Shown here: piece after piece, positions 31,690-39,807 of the stretch
How positions within the stretch are numbered: the first letter of the stretch is position 1
How the letters are laid out: each line of letters begins with the position of its first letter
DNA from: Clostridia bacterium
GTDB lineage: Bacteria > Bacillota > Clostridia > Oscillospirales > UBA644
NCBI GenBank assembly: GCA_014872655.1
Contig: WHHJ01000010.1
Coordinates: forward strand, 1-44,155
DNA: 44,155 bases
Reading direction: 5' to 3'
Position numbers and translations under genes: made by a program
Notes under the pieces: generated by a model
The model's input: only the letters and a program-made list of their open reading frames with translations
Database searches by the model: none
What the model was told of the DNA's origin: nothing

Positions 31690-33132
31690 TTATCTACATT
31701 CCGTTTTCTGCATCATATGATTATTTCCAATATAATGATTCAAACATCCTAAACCGAGCCAAAACATTAAGGATATTGGAGATGTTACATATACAATCTC
31801 TGCCATAACAAGCGTACTTGCACAAACTGTGGCCATGATACAAATAATCAGCGCAAACAATTTATAGTGAGGACTTTCCCACAAATATCTCGCGTTTTTA
31901 ATAATGCCCCAAAGAGCCCACACGGCAAACAAAAGAAAGAAAACAATACCAATAATTCCTTGGCTAGCTAAAATTTCAAAAAATAAATTATGCAGGCTGT
32001 CAAACTTCATGTGGTCATTATTTACGATATAGGTATCCGGTAAATTAGCCTCGGCAAAACGCGAGGTATTTGCCCGACTCACCCCTACGATCGGAGAAGC
32101 TTCAAATAATTCGACAGCACTCTTCCAAATATCAAAACGGCGATTAGACGGATCAGAAGAAATATCCTGCTCTCGACCAATCTGCTCTTCTTTTTTCTGT
32201 TCCACACATTCGTCTGCATCCGAAGACATCATAACGATTTTATTTTGAACATAATTATATCCCCGCTTGATGCCCTTGGGAACAAAATAGGCTAAACTGC
32301 TTACCACAAAAAGCAAAACGACCACACAGGCAATCTGTTTTATTTTTCCCACAAAAAACCGATGCTTTACAAACAAAAACAGGAAAAAGAAAAAAGAACC
32401 GACAATTAAACATAATTTCCCTGTTCTGGAGTCTGAAAAAGTAATATAAGAGATTTGCAACAGGACACTTAATACATAAACGATTCTGTGAAATAACTGT
32501 TTCTCTGTAATAAAGAAATAGATAGACAAAAATACCGCTAAGCATGCAATAGTAGCTGCAATATTAGGGTCCCAATAGGCCCCAAACAACCGTCCATAGT
32601 TAAAACCAATATAATAAACAGGCCCCTCAGATGGAACAAACTGTTTGGAATACCCTATTGCCATAAAGCAAAAACTTGCTAAAGACAAAACCGCGGCTCC
32701 GCACAGATACAACTTGGAGACAAAAAGCATTTGTTTACGATTGATTTCGGGGTCCCGCTCTACATCAAAAGCATATAAAAGCCCAAACTGAAAGACCATA
32801 AACATTAAGTATCTTGTGTTTTCATGTAATCCGCCGTATTGATAATTTACAAACATGGAGATGAAATAACTAATCGCAAATAAAATCAACAAGATAATTC
32901 CGCGTGTTTTTAAATATTTGGGAAAATAAATTAGCCGGTACAGCAACAAAACTGCACCTAGAAAAATCATCGGCCACTGAAATACTGAAATGATAATATT
33001 TCCAAAAGTTAATGAACACGCCTGTAAGAAGCCAATAATCAAAAACAAACATTTAAAAAGCAGTTCCAATCCCTGTAAAATAGACTGAGACTTTCTATAA
33101 AAACCCATATATATAGCATGATTTCTTTTCAT
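31690..33132 (-). CDS. O-antigen ligase/polymerase-like membrane protein (Wzy)
   Basis: The 480 residues have about 11-12 hydrophobic segments. One large external loop contains RRFDIWKSAVELFEASPIVGVSRANTSRF and SLHNLFFEILASQGIIG, the hallmark of the Wzy_C/O-antigen ligase family. In this locus, with a Wzx flippase, the likely role is polymerising the repeat units outside the membrane. The start ATG overlaps the stop of the preceding glycosyltransferase (ATGA), so translation is coupled. Polymerase versus ligase cannot be separated by sequence. Confidence 0.84.
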   Translation of the reverse strand: MKRNHAIYMGFYRKSQSILQGLELLFKCLFLIIGFLQACSLTFGNIIISVFQWPMIFLGAVLLLYRLIYFPKYLKTRGIILLILFAISYFISMFVNYQYGGLHENTRYLMFMVFQFGLLYAFDVERDPEINRKQMLFVSKLYLCGAAVLSLASFCFMAIGYSKQFVPSEGPVYYIGFNYGRLFGAYWDPNIAATIACLAVFLSIYFFITEKQLFHRIVYVLSVLLQISYITFSDSRTGKLCLIVGSFFFFLFLFVKHRFFVGKIKQIACVVVLLFVVSSLAYFVPKGIKRGYNYVQNKIVMMSSDADECVEQKKEEQIGREQDISSDPSNRRFDIWKSAVELFEASPIVGVSRANTSRFAEANLPDTYIVNNDHMKFDSLHNLFFEILASQGIIGIVFFLLFAVWALWGIIKNARYLWESPHYKLFALIICIMATVCASTLVMAEIVYVTSPISLMFWLGLGCLNHYIGNNHMMQKTECR

Positions 33133-34247
33133 TTCGACAAAACCTTTCCAATAATATCCGTCAATTGTTGTTTCTGATTTTTAAAATCATAACGCAATAC
33201 AGTCTGCTGATTCAAATGCGCAATGCTGCGTTCTGACCGAAGATCCATAATGCACTTGGCCCATTCCTCCGGATTTTGGGTAGGCAAAAATACAACTCGA
33301 TCTGAAATTTTTGTTTCGGGAGAGATGGAGGAAGAAAAAACGCAGGGCAATCCAGAAAATTGCGCTTCTACACAAGTCACCGAAAGCCCCTCAAACCGTG
33401 ACGGAAAAACAAAAATATCCATTGCACACAATAAATCCTGAACATCCGTACGAACGCCTAAAAACCGTACATGATCAGAGATCCCAAGATCACGGACATA
33501 CGCCTTCATAGGATCCAAATCAGCACCAATACCGATGGCCAACAAAACGCAATCCGGACAACGATCACACACAATCTTCACGGTCTGCATCAAAAACCGA
33601 TGATTTTTTTGCCAATTAAAGTGTCCTACATGACCTAATACCAAGGTATTACTCGAAATACCCAATTCTTTACGGACACGCCGACGAACCTCTTCACTAT
33701 AAGCAAATTTAGCTCCGTCAACCGCATTATAAATAATCTTAAAATCCTGGTTCTGAATAATTTTTTTAGAATACATCCATCTCGCAGCAACTTCAGAACA
33801 AGTCAGATAATCCGTTGCAAAACAAGATAAAAGTGGCTTGCAAATCTTATGTAAACAGGTTCGAAATACTCGAACCTGTTTGTTTGCTCTATCAACTCCG
33901 GAGTTGTGAGAATGCACAATCCGAACCGGAACACCTTCTGCATGTGCCGCCCAAAGCCCCATACAGTTAAACGATTCCGAAATATTAAAATAGGCTCCTG
34001 TATAGGAATCTGCACGTAAGATCCGACGGACTGCCCGATATTGTTTAAACGGACGCTTTAAACTGGGAATCTTAATCAACCCAAAGTCCATCTGATCCAA
34101 TCTGTTTTGCAATGCTTCATCGATCTGATTCGTTAAAAAATCAATCTTTACCCCTTGTTCAAACGCAACCTGCGCAAAATTCAGTAAATATTTGTCGATT
34201 CCACTGTGTCGACCGTCTTCTATATATCCCACTAAAATCTTCTTCAT
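33129..34247 (-). CDS. Family 1/GT4-type (GT-B) glycosyltransferase
   Basis: The 372-residue enzyme has the GT-B two-domain fold. The N-terminal domain has a Gly/His region (DGRHSGIDKYLLNFAQ, RIVHSHNSGVDRANK). The C-terminal nucleotide-sugar domain is recognisable by VLGHVGHFNWQKNHRFLMQ, then FLGVRTDVQDLLCAMDIFVFPSRFEGLSVTCVEAQ, the EX7E-type motif. The gene contains an 11-bp perfect inverted repeat at 33854-33880. AGGAG lies 12 nt before the ATG. It overlaps the Wzy-like gene by 4 nt. The sugar specificity is unknown. Confidence 0.9.
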   Translation of the reverse strand: MKKILVGYIEDGRHSGIDKYLLNFAQVAFEQGVKIDFLTNQIDEALQNRLDQMDFGLIKIPSLKRPFKQYRAVRRILRADSYTGAYFNISESFNCMGLWAAHAEGVPVRIVHSHNSGVDRANKQVRVFRTCLHKICKPLLSCFATDYLTCSEVAARWMYSKKIIQNQDFKIIYNAVDGAKFAYSEEVRRRVRKELGISSNTLVLGHVGHFNWQKNHRFLMQTVKIVCDRCPDCVLLAIGIGADLDPMKAYVRDLGISDHVRFLGVRTDVQDLLCAMDIFVFPSRFEGLSVTCVEAQFSGLPCVFSSSISPETKISDRVVFLPTQNPEEWAKCIMDLRSERSIAHLNQQTVLRYDFKNQKQQLTDIIGKVLSK

Positions 34248-34331
34248 AGTTTAACAGAAACTCCTGTATCATGCTATTTTTCAGTATTCCTAAGAGACTG
34301 CATCATTTAAATTCCCCAGGAATCACACCAT

Positions 34332-35312
34332 TTAATTCTTCCAGATCCGCTCATAAACTTTCCAGGCAAAAGAAAAGAACCGAAACCCAAATACTAAACT
34401 AACTACGGCAAATTTATCCCGGCGCGGCGTTCTTTTGTTCTTCAAGACACTTTTGCGCACCGTTTTAATCTTTGCCGTCAACATTTGTACAACATCTTTC
34501 TCATAAACGGAAGAATTTACTAATTGACAAAGCGTACTGAAATAGGCATGCAGCCGTTTCCGATCCGCGGCCGGCTTTAGATCCGGATACACACGAACAA
34601 TGTCATCCCCCATTTGTTCCGCCATCTCCACATAATCTAATTTTGACCGCTTAAAAAAGGAAGTTGTAATAGATTCTGCCCGTGTAATATAATAATATTT
34701 AGGTTCACAACATGCAACCATCGTATCAGCTTTGAAAACCAACTTGTATGTCGTTCCCGTATCCTCAAACAACTTCCCTTCCGGAAAATAAACGTCCGAA
34801 AACAATTTGGCATCAAACAATTTATCCCATAACGTGATATAAAAGCCATCATTATAGCACATTCGTTCCAAAGCCTCATGCTTATCCATAACGTGTACTG
34901 ACCGATCTGTATCAACAATAATTTGCCGCCCGGAAGGTTGAATGTTAATAGCTCCACAACTTGCAATTTGTGCATGATATTTACAAAGCAATTCATACAT
35001 AAAAGAAATAAAATCTGGACAAACATAATCATCCGGATCAACAAACGTTATATATTTGCCCTTAGCCTGCGCAACCCCTGTGTTCCTCGCACCGGAAACA
35101 CCTCTGTTTTTTTGATGAATTACTCGGATCCGCGCATCTTTTTCTGCATACGCATCGCAAATCTTCCCGCTATTATCCAAAGAACCATCATCTACTAAAA
35201 CAATATCTAAATTTTTATAATCTTGACACAAGATACTGTCTAAACATTTTGCCAGATAAGGATCTACATTATAAATAGCCAGAATGACACTAATCAACGG
35301 CTGTTCACCCAT
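34332..35312 (-). CDS. Family 2 (GT-A) glycosyltransferase
   Basis: The 326-residue protein has the classic N-terminus ISVILAIYNVDPYLAKCLDSIL. LDIVLVDDGSLDNSGKICD follows, then NRGVSGARNTGVAQAKGKYITFVDPDDYV with the metal-binding DPDD. A helical C-terminal domain, with positively charged helices near the end, may touch the membrane. The SD GAGGAGG/AAAAGG is well placed. An 84-nt spacer follows before the GT4 gene. It is the second catalytic GT2 of this locus and resembles the 30681-31676 product only in its N-terminal domain. Confidence 0.9.
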   Translation of the reverse strand: MGEQPLISVILAIYNVDPYLAKCLDSILCQDYKNLDIVLVDDGSLDNSGKICDAYAEKDARIRVIHQKNRGVSGARNTGVAQAKGKYITFVDPDDYVCPDFISFMYELLCKYHAQIASCGAINIQPSGRQIIVDTDRSVHVMDKHEALERMCYNDGFYITLWDKLFDAKLFSDVYFPEGKLFEDTGTTYKLVFKADTMVACCEPKYYYITRAESITTSFFKRSKLDYVEMAEQMGDDIVRVYPDLKPAADRKRLHAYFSTLCQLVNSSVYEKDVVQMLTAKIKTVRKSVLKNKRTPRRDKFAVVSLVFGFRFFSFAWKVYERIWKN

Positions 35313-35354
35313 ATCCTTTTCCTCCTCAATAAACGAGTTCCTATCTTAAAAGAC

Positions 35355-36128
35355 TCAATCGTTTAATCCGCGACTGTTTTTAAAAAACTTACGCTTTGCC
35401 GCAGCAAATGCCTTTTTAATCATACTTTGATCTTCCATAAACAAAACGCGAACTTCTTTAACCGGAATATGATGTGTCTGCAAATACATGTCCAACATAA
35501 ATTCACCCATGTAGCCATAAATGCGCTGTTCCGATGAATTCCAACTCGAAATATCCACTTTCGTTTCTAATTTTCCCAAAACTTCAAACAGCCATGAACA
35601 ATATGCATCCAAAATATCTCGGCGCATAATAAACATATTAAACATATGAGCCCACGTGCGTTTCATAACGGCATAACAGGCAGAAGCATAATCCGGATAC
35701 TCGGCCTCGATCAACGCAATCAGCGCATCAATTCCCTCCGCTTTATGCGAATGTACATAATGTGAATAAATAGACTCGATAAAATATCGCCGCTTATTGG
35801 CAACAATAACAGGATGTTGCGAACATAGCTGTTCTGCTTGTTCCGAACGAAGAACGCAGGAAAACTTATCGGCATTTTTCCCCAGACAAAAATGTCTGCG
35901 ATAATGTGCTAAACCGATATAATCCGCTTTCAAATTTTTCCAAGCCCAATATAAACCTGTTAATTCACAATAGCTGTAATTTTTTTCTGAAATATTCTCG
36001 CCCTCATCATCACGCTGAAAGCCAATAGAATCTTTCCTTGCCGCGCCCACCTGAACCGGAAGATAAATCGGATCATTCGGAATCCGATACGGCTTATGCG
36101 CGGCAACTATAATCTTGATTTCACTCAT
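35355..36128 (-). CDS. DUF4422 protein, putative glycosyltransferase of polysaccharide loci
   Basis: The 257-residue protein matches DUF4422 throughout: IIVAAHKPYRIPNDPIYLPVQVGAA near the start, then YCELTGLYWAWKN, DYIGLAHYRRHF, HMFNMFIMRRDIL and RIYGYMGEFMLDMYL. The family occurs almost only in capsule/O-antigen loci and is taken as a glycosyltransferase-like enzyme, though activity is rarely shown. Its start overlaps the glf stop (ATGA), so the two are coupled. This pairing hints, no more, at a galactofuranosyl transfer role. Confidence 0.85.
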   Translation of the reverse strand: MSEIKIIVAAHKPYRIPNDPIYLPVQVGAARKDSIGFQRDDEGENISEKNYSYCELTGLYWAWKNLKADYIGLAHYRRHFCLGKNADKFSCVLRSEQAEQLCSQHPVIVANKRRYFIESIYSHYVHSHKAEGIDALIALIEAEYPDYASACYAVMKRTWAHMFNMFIMRRDILDAYCSWLFEVLGKLETKVDISSWNSSEQRIYGYMGEFMLDMYLQTHHIPVKEVRVLFMEDQSMIKKAFAAAKRKFFKNSRGLND

Positions 36129-37222
36129 TGGGTAATCTCCGATATTTTATTCAATGCAGAACGAATCACTTTATCCATATCATAATACTTATACTCGCCC
36201 AACCGTCCCCCGAATACTACATCAGATTGCTGTGCGGCTAACTGAGCATATTTTTGGTATAATTCTGCATTTTTAGCATCATTAACAGGATAATACGGTT
36301 CCATTCCCTGCTGCCAGGTAACAGGATACTCTTTAGTCACAACCGTCTTAGGCTGTGTGCCAAACTCAAAGTGCTTATGCTCAATCATCCGAGTATACGG
36401 CGTTTCAGCATCAGTATAATTGACAACTGCCACCCCTTGATGATTTTCCTCATCCAGAATCTCATCCTCAAAACGCAAGCTACGATATTCCAGAGCACCA
36501 TAACAATATGAAAAATAGGCGTCAATACACCCTGTATACAAAACATGCTTTGCACAACCAGACAGTTCCTGCTGATTTGAAAGATAATCTACACCTAACT
36601 GAATATCACATCCGTCAAGCATTTTTTCCACCATCTGTGTATACCCGCCGATAGGAATCCCCTGATACCGGTCATTAAAATAATTGTTATCAAAACGCAA
36701 ACGGACAGGCAATCTCTTAATAATAAAACTGGGAAGCTGATCACAGGGCCGCCCCCATTGTTTTTCGGTATAGCCTTTTACCAATGTTTTGTAAATATCT
36801 ATACCGACTAAAGATATTGCCTGTTCTTCTAAATTCTTCGGTTCCGTAATGCCGCTTTCTCTTCGCTGCTGTTCAATCTTTTCCAAAGCCTGACTAGGCG
36901 TGGTAACGCCCCACATTTCATAAAATGTATGCATATTAAACGGCATGTTAAATAATTTTCCGTGAAAATTAGCAATCGGAGTATTGATATACTGATTAAA
37001 TTCACAAAAGCGATTCACATATTCCCATACTTCTTTATCCGAAGTGTGAAAAATATGTGCTCCGTAACGATGAACCTGTATCCCTTCTACCTCTTCTGTA
37101 TAAATGTTTCCGCCAATATGGTTCCGCTTATCAATAACTAAGCATTTCTTCCCCAATGCCGTCATGTTTTGAGCAAAAACTGCGCCATACAATCCAGCAC
37201 CAACAATCAGCCAATCATACAT
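36125..37222 (-). CDS. glf: UDP-galactopyranose mutase
   Basis: The FAD-dependent enzyme converts UDP-galactopyranose to UDP-galactofuranose. The 365 residues have the expected length. The N-terminal dinucleotide-binding motif is WLIVGAGLYGAVFAQ, followed by the FAD-site segment KRNHIGGNIYTE and the conserved HRYGAHIFHTSDKEVW. YTEKQWGRP and GGRLGEYKYYDMDKVI near the C-terminus complete the family signature. Its presence predicts galactofuranose in the polymer made by this operon. The ATG follows GGGAGGA. It lies 19 nt after the sugar transferase stop. Confidence 0.96.
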   Translation of the reverse strand: MYDWLIVGAGLYGAVFAQNMTALGKKCLVIDKRNHIGGNIYTEEVEGIQVHRYGAHIFHTSDKEVWEYVNRFCEFNQYINTPIANFHGKLFNMPFNMHTFYEMWGVTTPSQALEKIEQQRRESGITEPKNLEEQAISLVGIDIYKTLVKGYTEKQWGRPCDQLPSFIIKRLPVRLRFDNNYFNDRYQGIPIGGYTQMVEKMLDGCDIQLGVDYLSNQQELSGCAKHVLYTGCIDAYFSYCYGALEYRSLRFEDEILDEENHQGVAVVNYTDAETPYTRMIEHKHFEFGTQPKTVVTKEYPVTWQQGMEPYYPVNDAKNAELYQKYAQLAAQQSDVVFGGRLGEYKYYDMDKVIRSALNKISEITQ

Positions 37223-37241
37223 TTTGCATATCCTCCCAAAT

Positions 37242-37919
37242 TCATTTTGCGCCCCGCATCGAGAATACTGCGCCGACTGTTTTGAATAAAATCTTAATAT
37301 CTGTCACAAAACTGCGTTCTCGAATATATTTTAAATCCAATTCAACCCACTCATCAAATCCGATATCATTCCGTCCGCTACACTGCCAATAACAAGTAAG
37401 CCCTTGTTTAACACCCAGACGTTGCATGTGATACGGCGTATACCGCTCTACTTCGGACGGAATAGGTGGCCGAGGACCAACTAGTGTCATGTCGCCTAAA
37501 AATACATTTAACAACTGAGGCAATTCATCAATAGAAGTTTTCCGAATAAAACGTCCCACAGCGGTCACACGAGGGTCATTCGTCATCTTAAAAGCAGGCC
37601 CGTCTTTCATTTCATTATGAATTTCCAACTCTTTTTGTAACTTGTCCGCATTTTTCACCATAGAGCGGAATTTATACATCCGGAATTCCTTACCGTCTTT
37701 CGTCACACGCGTTGAAACATAAAAAGGATTTCCCCCGTCACTAAAAAGAATAACTGCAGCAGTTACAAGAAACACCGGAGAAAGAATAATCATCCCTAAA
37801 AAGGAAACAACAATATCAAACAGCCGTTTGCAAAACTCATAACATGGTTTAGAATCCGGCTCAACTCTATTAGCCAAAGGAATCTGACTAAAATCCGTTT
37901 GCTCGTATCTATTAGACAT
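37242..37919 (-). CDS. Undecaprenyl-phosphate sugar phosphotransferase (polyprenyl phosphoglycosyl transferase)
   Basis: This is the priming enzyme of polysaccharide synthesis: it transfers a sugar-1-phosphate to undecaprenyl phosphate at the membrane. The 225 residues cover only the catalytic domain (PglC/WbaP C-terminal type). A re-entrant hydrophobic helix is at about 35-56. The basic MYKFRSMVKNAD comes next, then TNDPRVTAVGRFIRKTSIDELPQLLNVFLGDMTLVGPRPP with the catalytic Asp-Glu pair. QCSGRNDIGFDEWVELDLKYI follows near the C-terminus. No extra N-terminal TM domain is present. It is the first gene of the operon, 108 nt after the predicted transcription start. The sugar is not known. Confidence 0.93.
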   Translation of the reverse strand: MSNRYEQTDFSQIPLANRVEPDSKPCYEFCKRLFDIVVSFLGMIILSPVFLVTAAVILFSDGGNPFYVSTRVTKDGKEFRMYKFRSMVKNADKLQKELEIHNEMKDGPAFKMTNDPRVTAVGRFIRKTSIDELPQLLNVFLGDMTLVGPRPPIPSEVERYTPYHMQRLGVKQGLTCYWQCSGRNDIGFDEWVELDLKYIRERSFVTDIKILFKTVGAVFSMRGAK

Positions 37920-38033
37920 CTGCTCGTTTCACCTTTCATTAGGCAGAAAACCTGCATCTCAATCAAAAACGTTTCAATAAAAAAACTGCCATTGCATGCA
38001 GTGTGCCATCGAATTGTTATTACACTTTTATAC

Positions 38034-38062
38034 ATTTTACCATAAAAACGCCTAAATTTCAA
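38034..38062 (-). promoter_or_regulatory. Promoter of the surface-polysaccharide operon
   Basis: On the minus strand TTGAAA (38062-38057), 17 bases, TAAAAT (38039-38034). The leader to the first ATG is about 108 nt and contains the near-palindrome CATTGCATGCAGTG. Confidence 0.7.
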
Positions 38063-38217
38063 TAGTATTTTCAATTTTTTCCCTTTTCGCCTATATTCCA
38101 GACCCTTTTAATCTTTAAAATTCACGCATTAACCACTATAATCGACATCAAAATTTTATCTTATTCGATATTTTTCGGCATTTTTATTACGATTTTTCTG
38201 CAAAACCCGAATACGAC

Positions 38218-38246
38218 TTGACTTTACAATAAAACAGGTGTATAAT
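38218..38246 (+). promoter_or_regulatory. Sigma-A promoter of the LCP gene
   Basis: TTGACT (38218-38223), 17 bases, perfect TATAAT (38241-38246). It is divergent from the polysaccharide promoter, with about 155 bp between the two -35 boxes. Confidence 0.82.
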
Positions 38247-38260
38247 ATGGTGTATCATTT

Positions 38261-38300
38261 TATAGAAATCATAGAATGCACTTTTCTATGAAAAACTATA
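38261..38300 (+). other. Hairpin in the 150-nt leader of the LCP gene
   Basis: CATAGAA (38270-38276) pairs with TTCTATG (38284-38290), and TATAG (38261-38265) with CTATA (38296-38300) as an outer stem. It lies at the start of the transcript. It could stabilise the mRNA or bind a regulator; I recognise no riboswitch. Confidence 0.4.
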
Positions 38301-38403
38301 GGGATAAAACAATGAGTTTTCATTTTGATTTTACCCATTTACTTGTAAATTAAACAAGGGGTCATATTGTATCTGTGTTCCCACAATAACTTAGGAGATT
38401 ATT

Positions 38404-39708
38404 ATGGCAAGAAATAATACAAATCGTTCCAGACGATCTGATACTTCGCGGAATAGAAGCCGCACCCAAAAAACAAGTTCAAACCGGTACAATCGTTTCG
38501 ATGATGAAGAATATGATAACTACTATGACGATTATGAATACGAACCTTCTCGTAAAAAAAGCGCTACAACAGCTACTCGTAGTGCAAGATTGAAAAAAAA
38601 GAAAAAGAAAAAAGCGCTCTGGGTTACAGCGGTAACAGCAGTTATTGTGATCGCTTTAATTGCCGGATGCCTGACAGGCGCTTATATTTGGTTTGATCAT
38701 ACCATTGGATTGAGCAACTTCCAGCCCAGCTTCGGCGGAGGCGGACAGGGAATGCCAAATGAGGAATTAACGAATCTCCCGGATTCTTCTCAGGAAGAAA
38801 TTGACGCAGCTAACGACGAACTTGAAGTCTCAAAGGACGGGTTAAAAGAAATCCGGGACACTTCCGACGTCGTCAATATTTTATTGATCGGCACCGACAC
38901 GCGCGACGGAGATTTGGACACCTCAAACCTTGACCAGAATAAAGTCATGAGATCCGATTCGATGATGCTGATCAGCCTGAACACCAAAACCAAAAAAGTG
39001 GTCATGTGCTCTTTGTTGCGTGATTTATATGTAAAAATTCCCGGACGCGGCAACGACAAACTTAACGCATCCTTTTTCTACGGCGGAACCGATCTACTGA
39101 AACAAACGCTGAAAGAAAATCTATATATCGACGTAAATTATTTTATGGCCGTTGATTTCTTTTCTTTTATTGACATTGTTGATACGATCGGCGGAATTGA
39201 TATCAAATTAACAAAAGATGAAATTCGCGTCATGAATAATTCCTACCTCATCGAACTCAATAAAATCAATAATGAACCTTATGGAACAGACTATATTGAT
39301 TATTCGATGGCCGGGCAGGTTGTTCACTTGAACGGAAAACAAGCGTTAGCATATTCCAGAAACAGATATTCTTATAATTATAATGACGGAACGGCTTATG
39401 ACTTTGGCAGAACCAGTCGTCAACGCACGGTATTAAACGCGATTCTGGAAAAAGTAAAAACAAAATCCATTTTGGAACTCAGCGCATTGTTTTCTAAAAT
39501 CATGCCTTATGTAACAACCAATATCCCGGAAGACACATTAAAAGACTTGATTATCTCCAATATTTTAAACATCTCACAATTTGAAATTGTGCAGACGGCA
39601 CTTCCGCAGGAAGGAACTTATAAAGATTTAACCATTAACGGGGCTGCGGTTCTAAGTGCAGATTTTAAAAAGAACAACAATTATTTAAGCGATTTAATTT
39701 ACGAATAA
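38404..39708 (+). CDS. LytR-CpsA-Psr (LCP) family wall-polymer ligase
   Basis: LCP proteins transfer undecaprenyl-linked glycopolymers to peptidoglycan. The 434-residue protein has a long cytosolic head (1-70) rich in Arg, Ser, Asn and Tyr that ends in seven lysines. A TM helix follows at about 71-96. The LCP domain runs from about 155: NILLIGTDTRDGD, MRSDSMMLISLN, SLLRDLYVKIPG, and then ALAYSRNRY with DFGRTSRQRTVL holding the conserved Arg residues. The SD TAGGAG precedes the ATG. It is divergent from the polysaccharide operon, which makes it the likely anchoring enzyme for that polymer; this is inference from position. Confidence 0.92.
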   Translation: MARNNTNRSRRSDTSRNRSRTQKTSSNRYNRFDDEEYDNYYDDYEYEPSRKKSATTATRSARLKKKKKKKALWVTAVTAVIVIALIAGCLTGAYIWFDHTIGLSNFQPSFGGGGQGMPNEELTNLPDSSQEEIDAANDELEVSKDGLKEIRDTSDVVNILLIGTDTRDGDLDTSNLDQNKVMRSDSMMLISLNTKTKKVVMCSLLRDLYVKIPGRGNDKLNASFFYGGTDLLKQTLKENLYIDVNYFMAVDFFSFIDIVDTIGGIDIKLTKDEIRVMNNSYLIELNKINNEPYGTDYIDYSMAGQVVHLNGKQALAYSRNRYSYNYNDGTAYDFGRTSRQRTVLNAILEKVKTKSILELSALFSKIMPYVTTNIPEDTLKDLIISNILNISQFEIVQTALPQEGTYKDLTINGAAVLSADFKKNNNYLSDLIYE

Positions 39709-39721
39709 CCATTTTCAAGCC

Positions 39722-39761
39722 AAAAGGTGATTTCACAAGTTTGTGAAATCACCTTTTTTTT
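39722..39761. terminator. Intrinsic terminator after the LCP gene
   Basis: AAAAGGTGATTTCACA (39722-39737) pairs perfectly with TGTGAAATCACCTTTT (39742-39757), loop AGTT, then further T. The A-run on the left arm lets it also serve the converging ABC operon. Confidence 0.94.
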
Positions 39762-39807
39762 ACACAAAATACCTGTTACGGTTTTACCCAAAAATCTGAC
39801 AACACGG

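Noticed and set aside
33854..33880. tRNA T-arm (GGTTCGA match)
   Set aside because: No acceptor stem, anticodon arm or CCA-type end surrounds it; it lies inside an intact glycosyltransferase gene.
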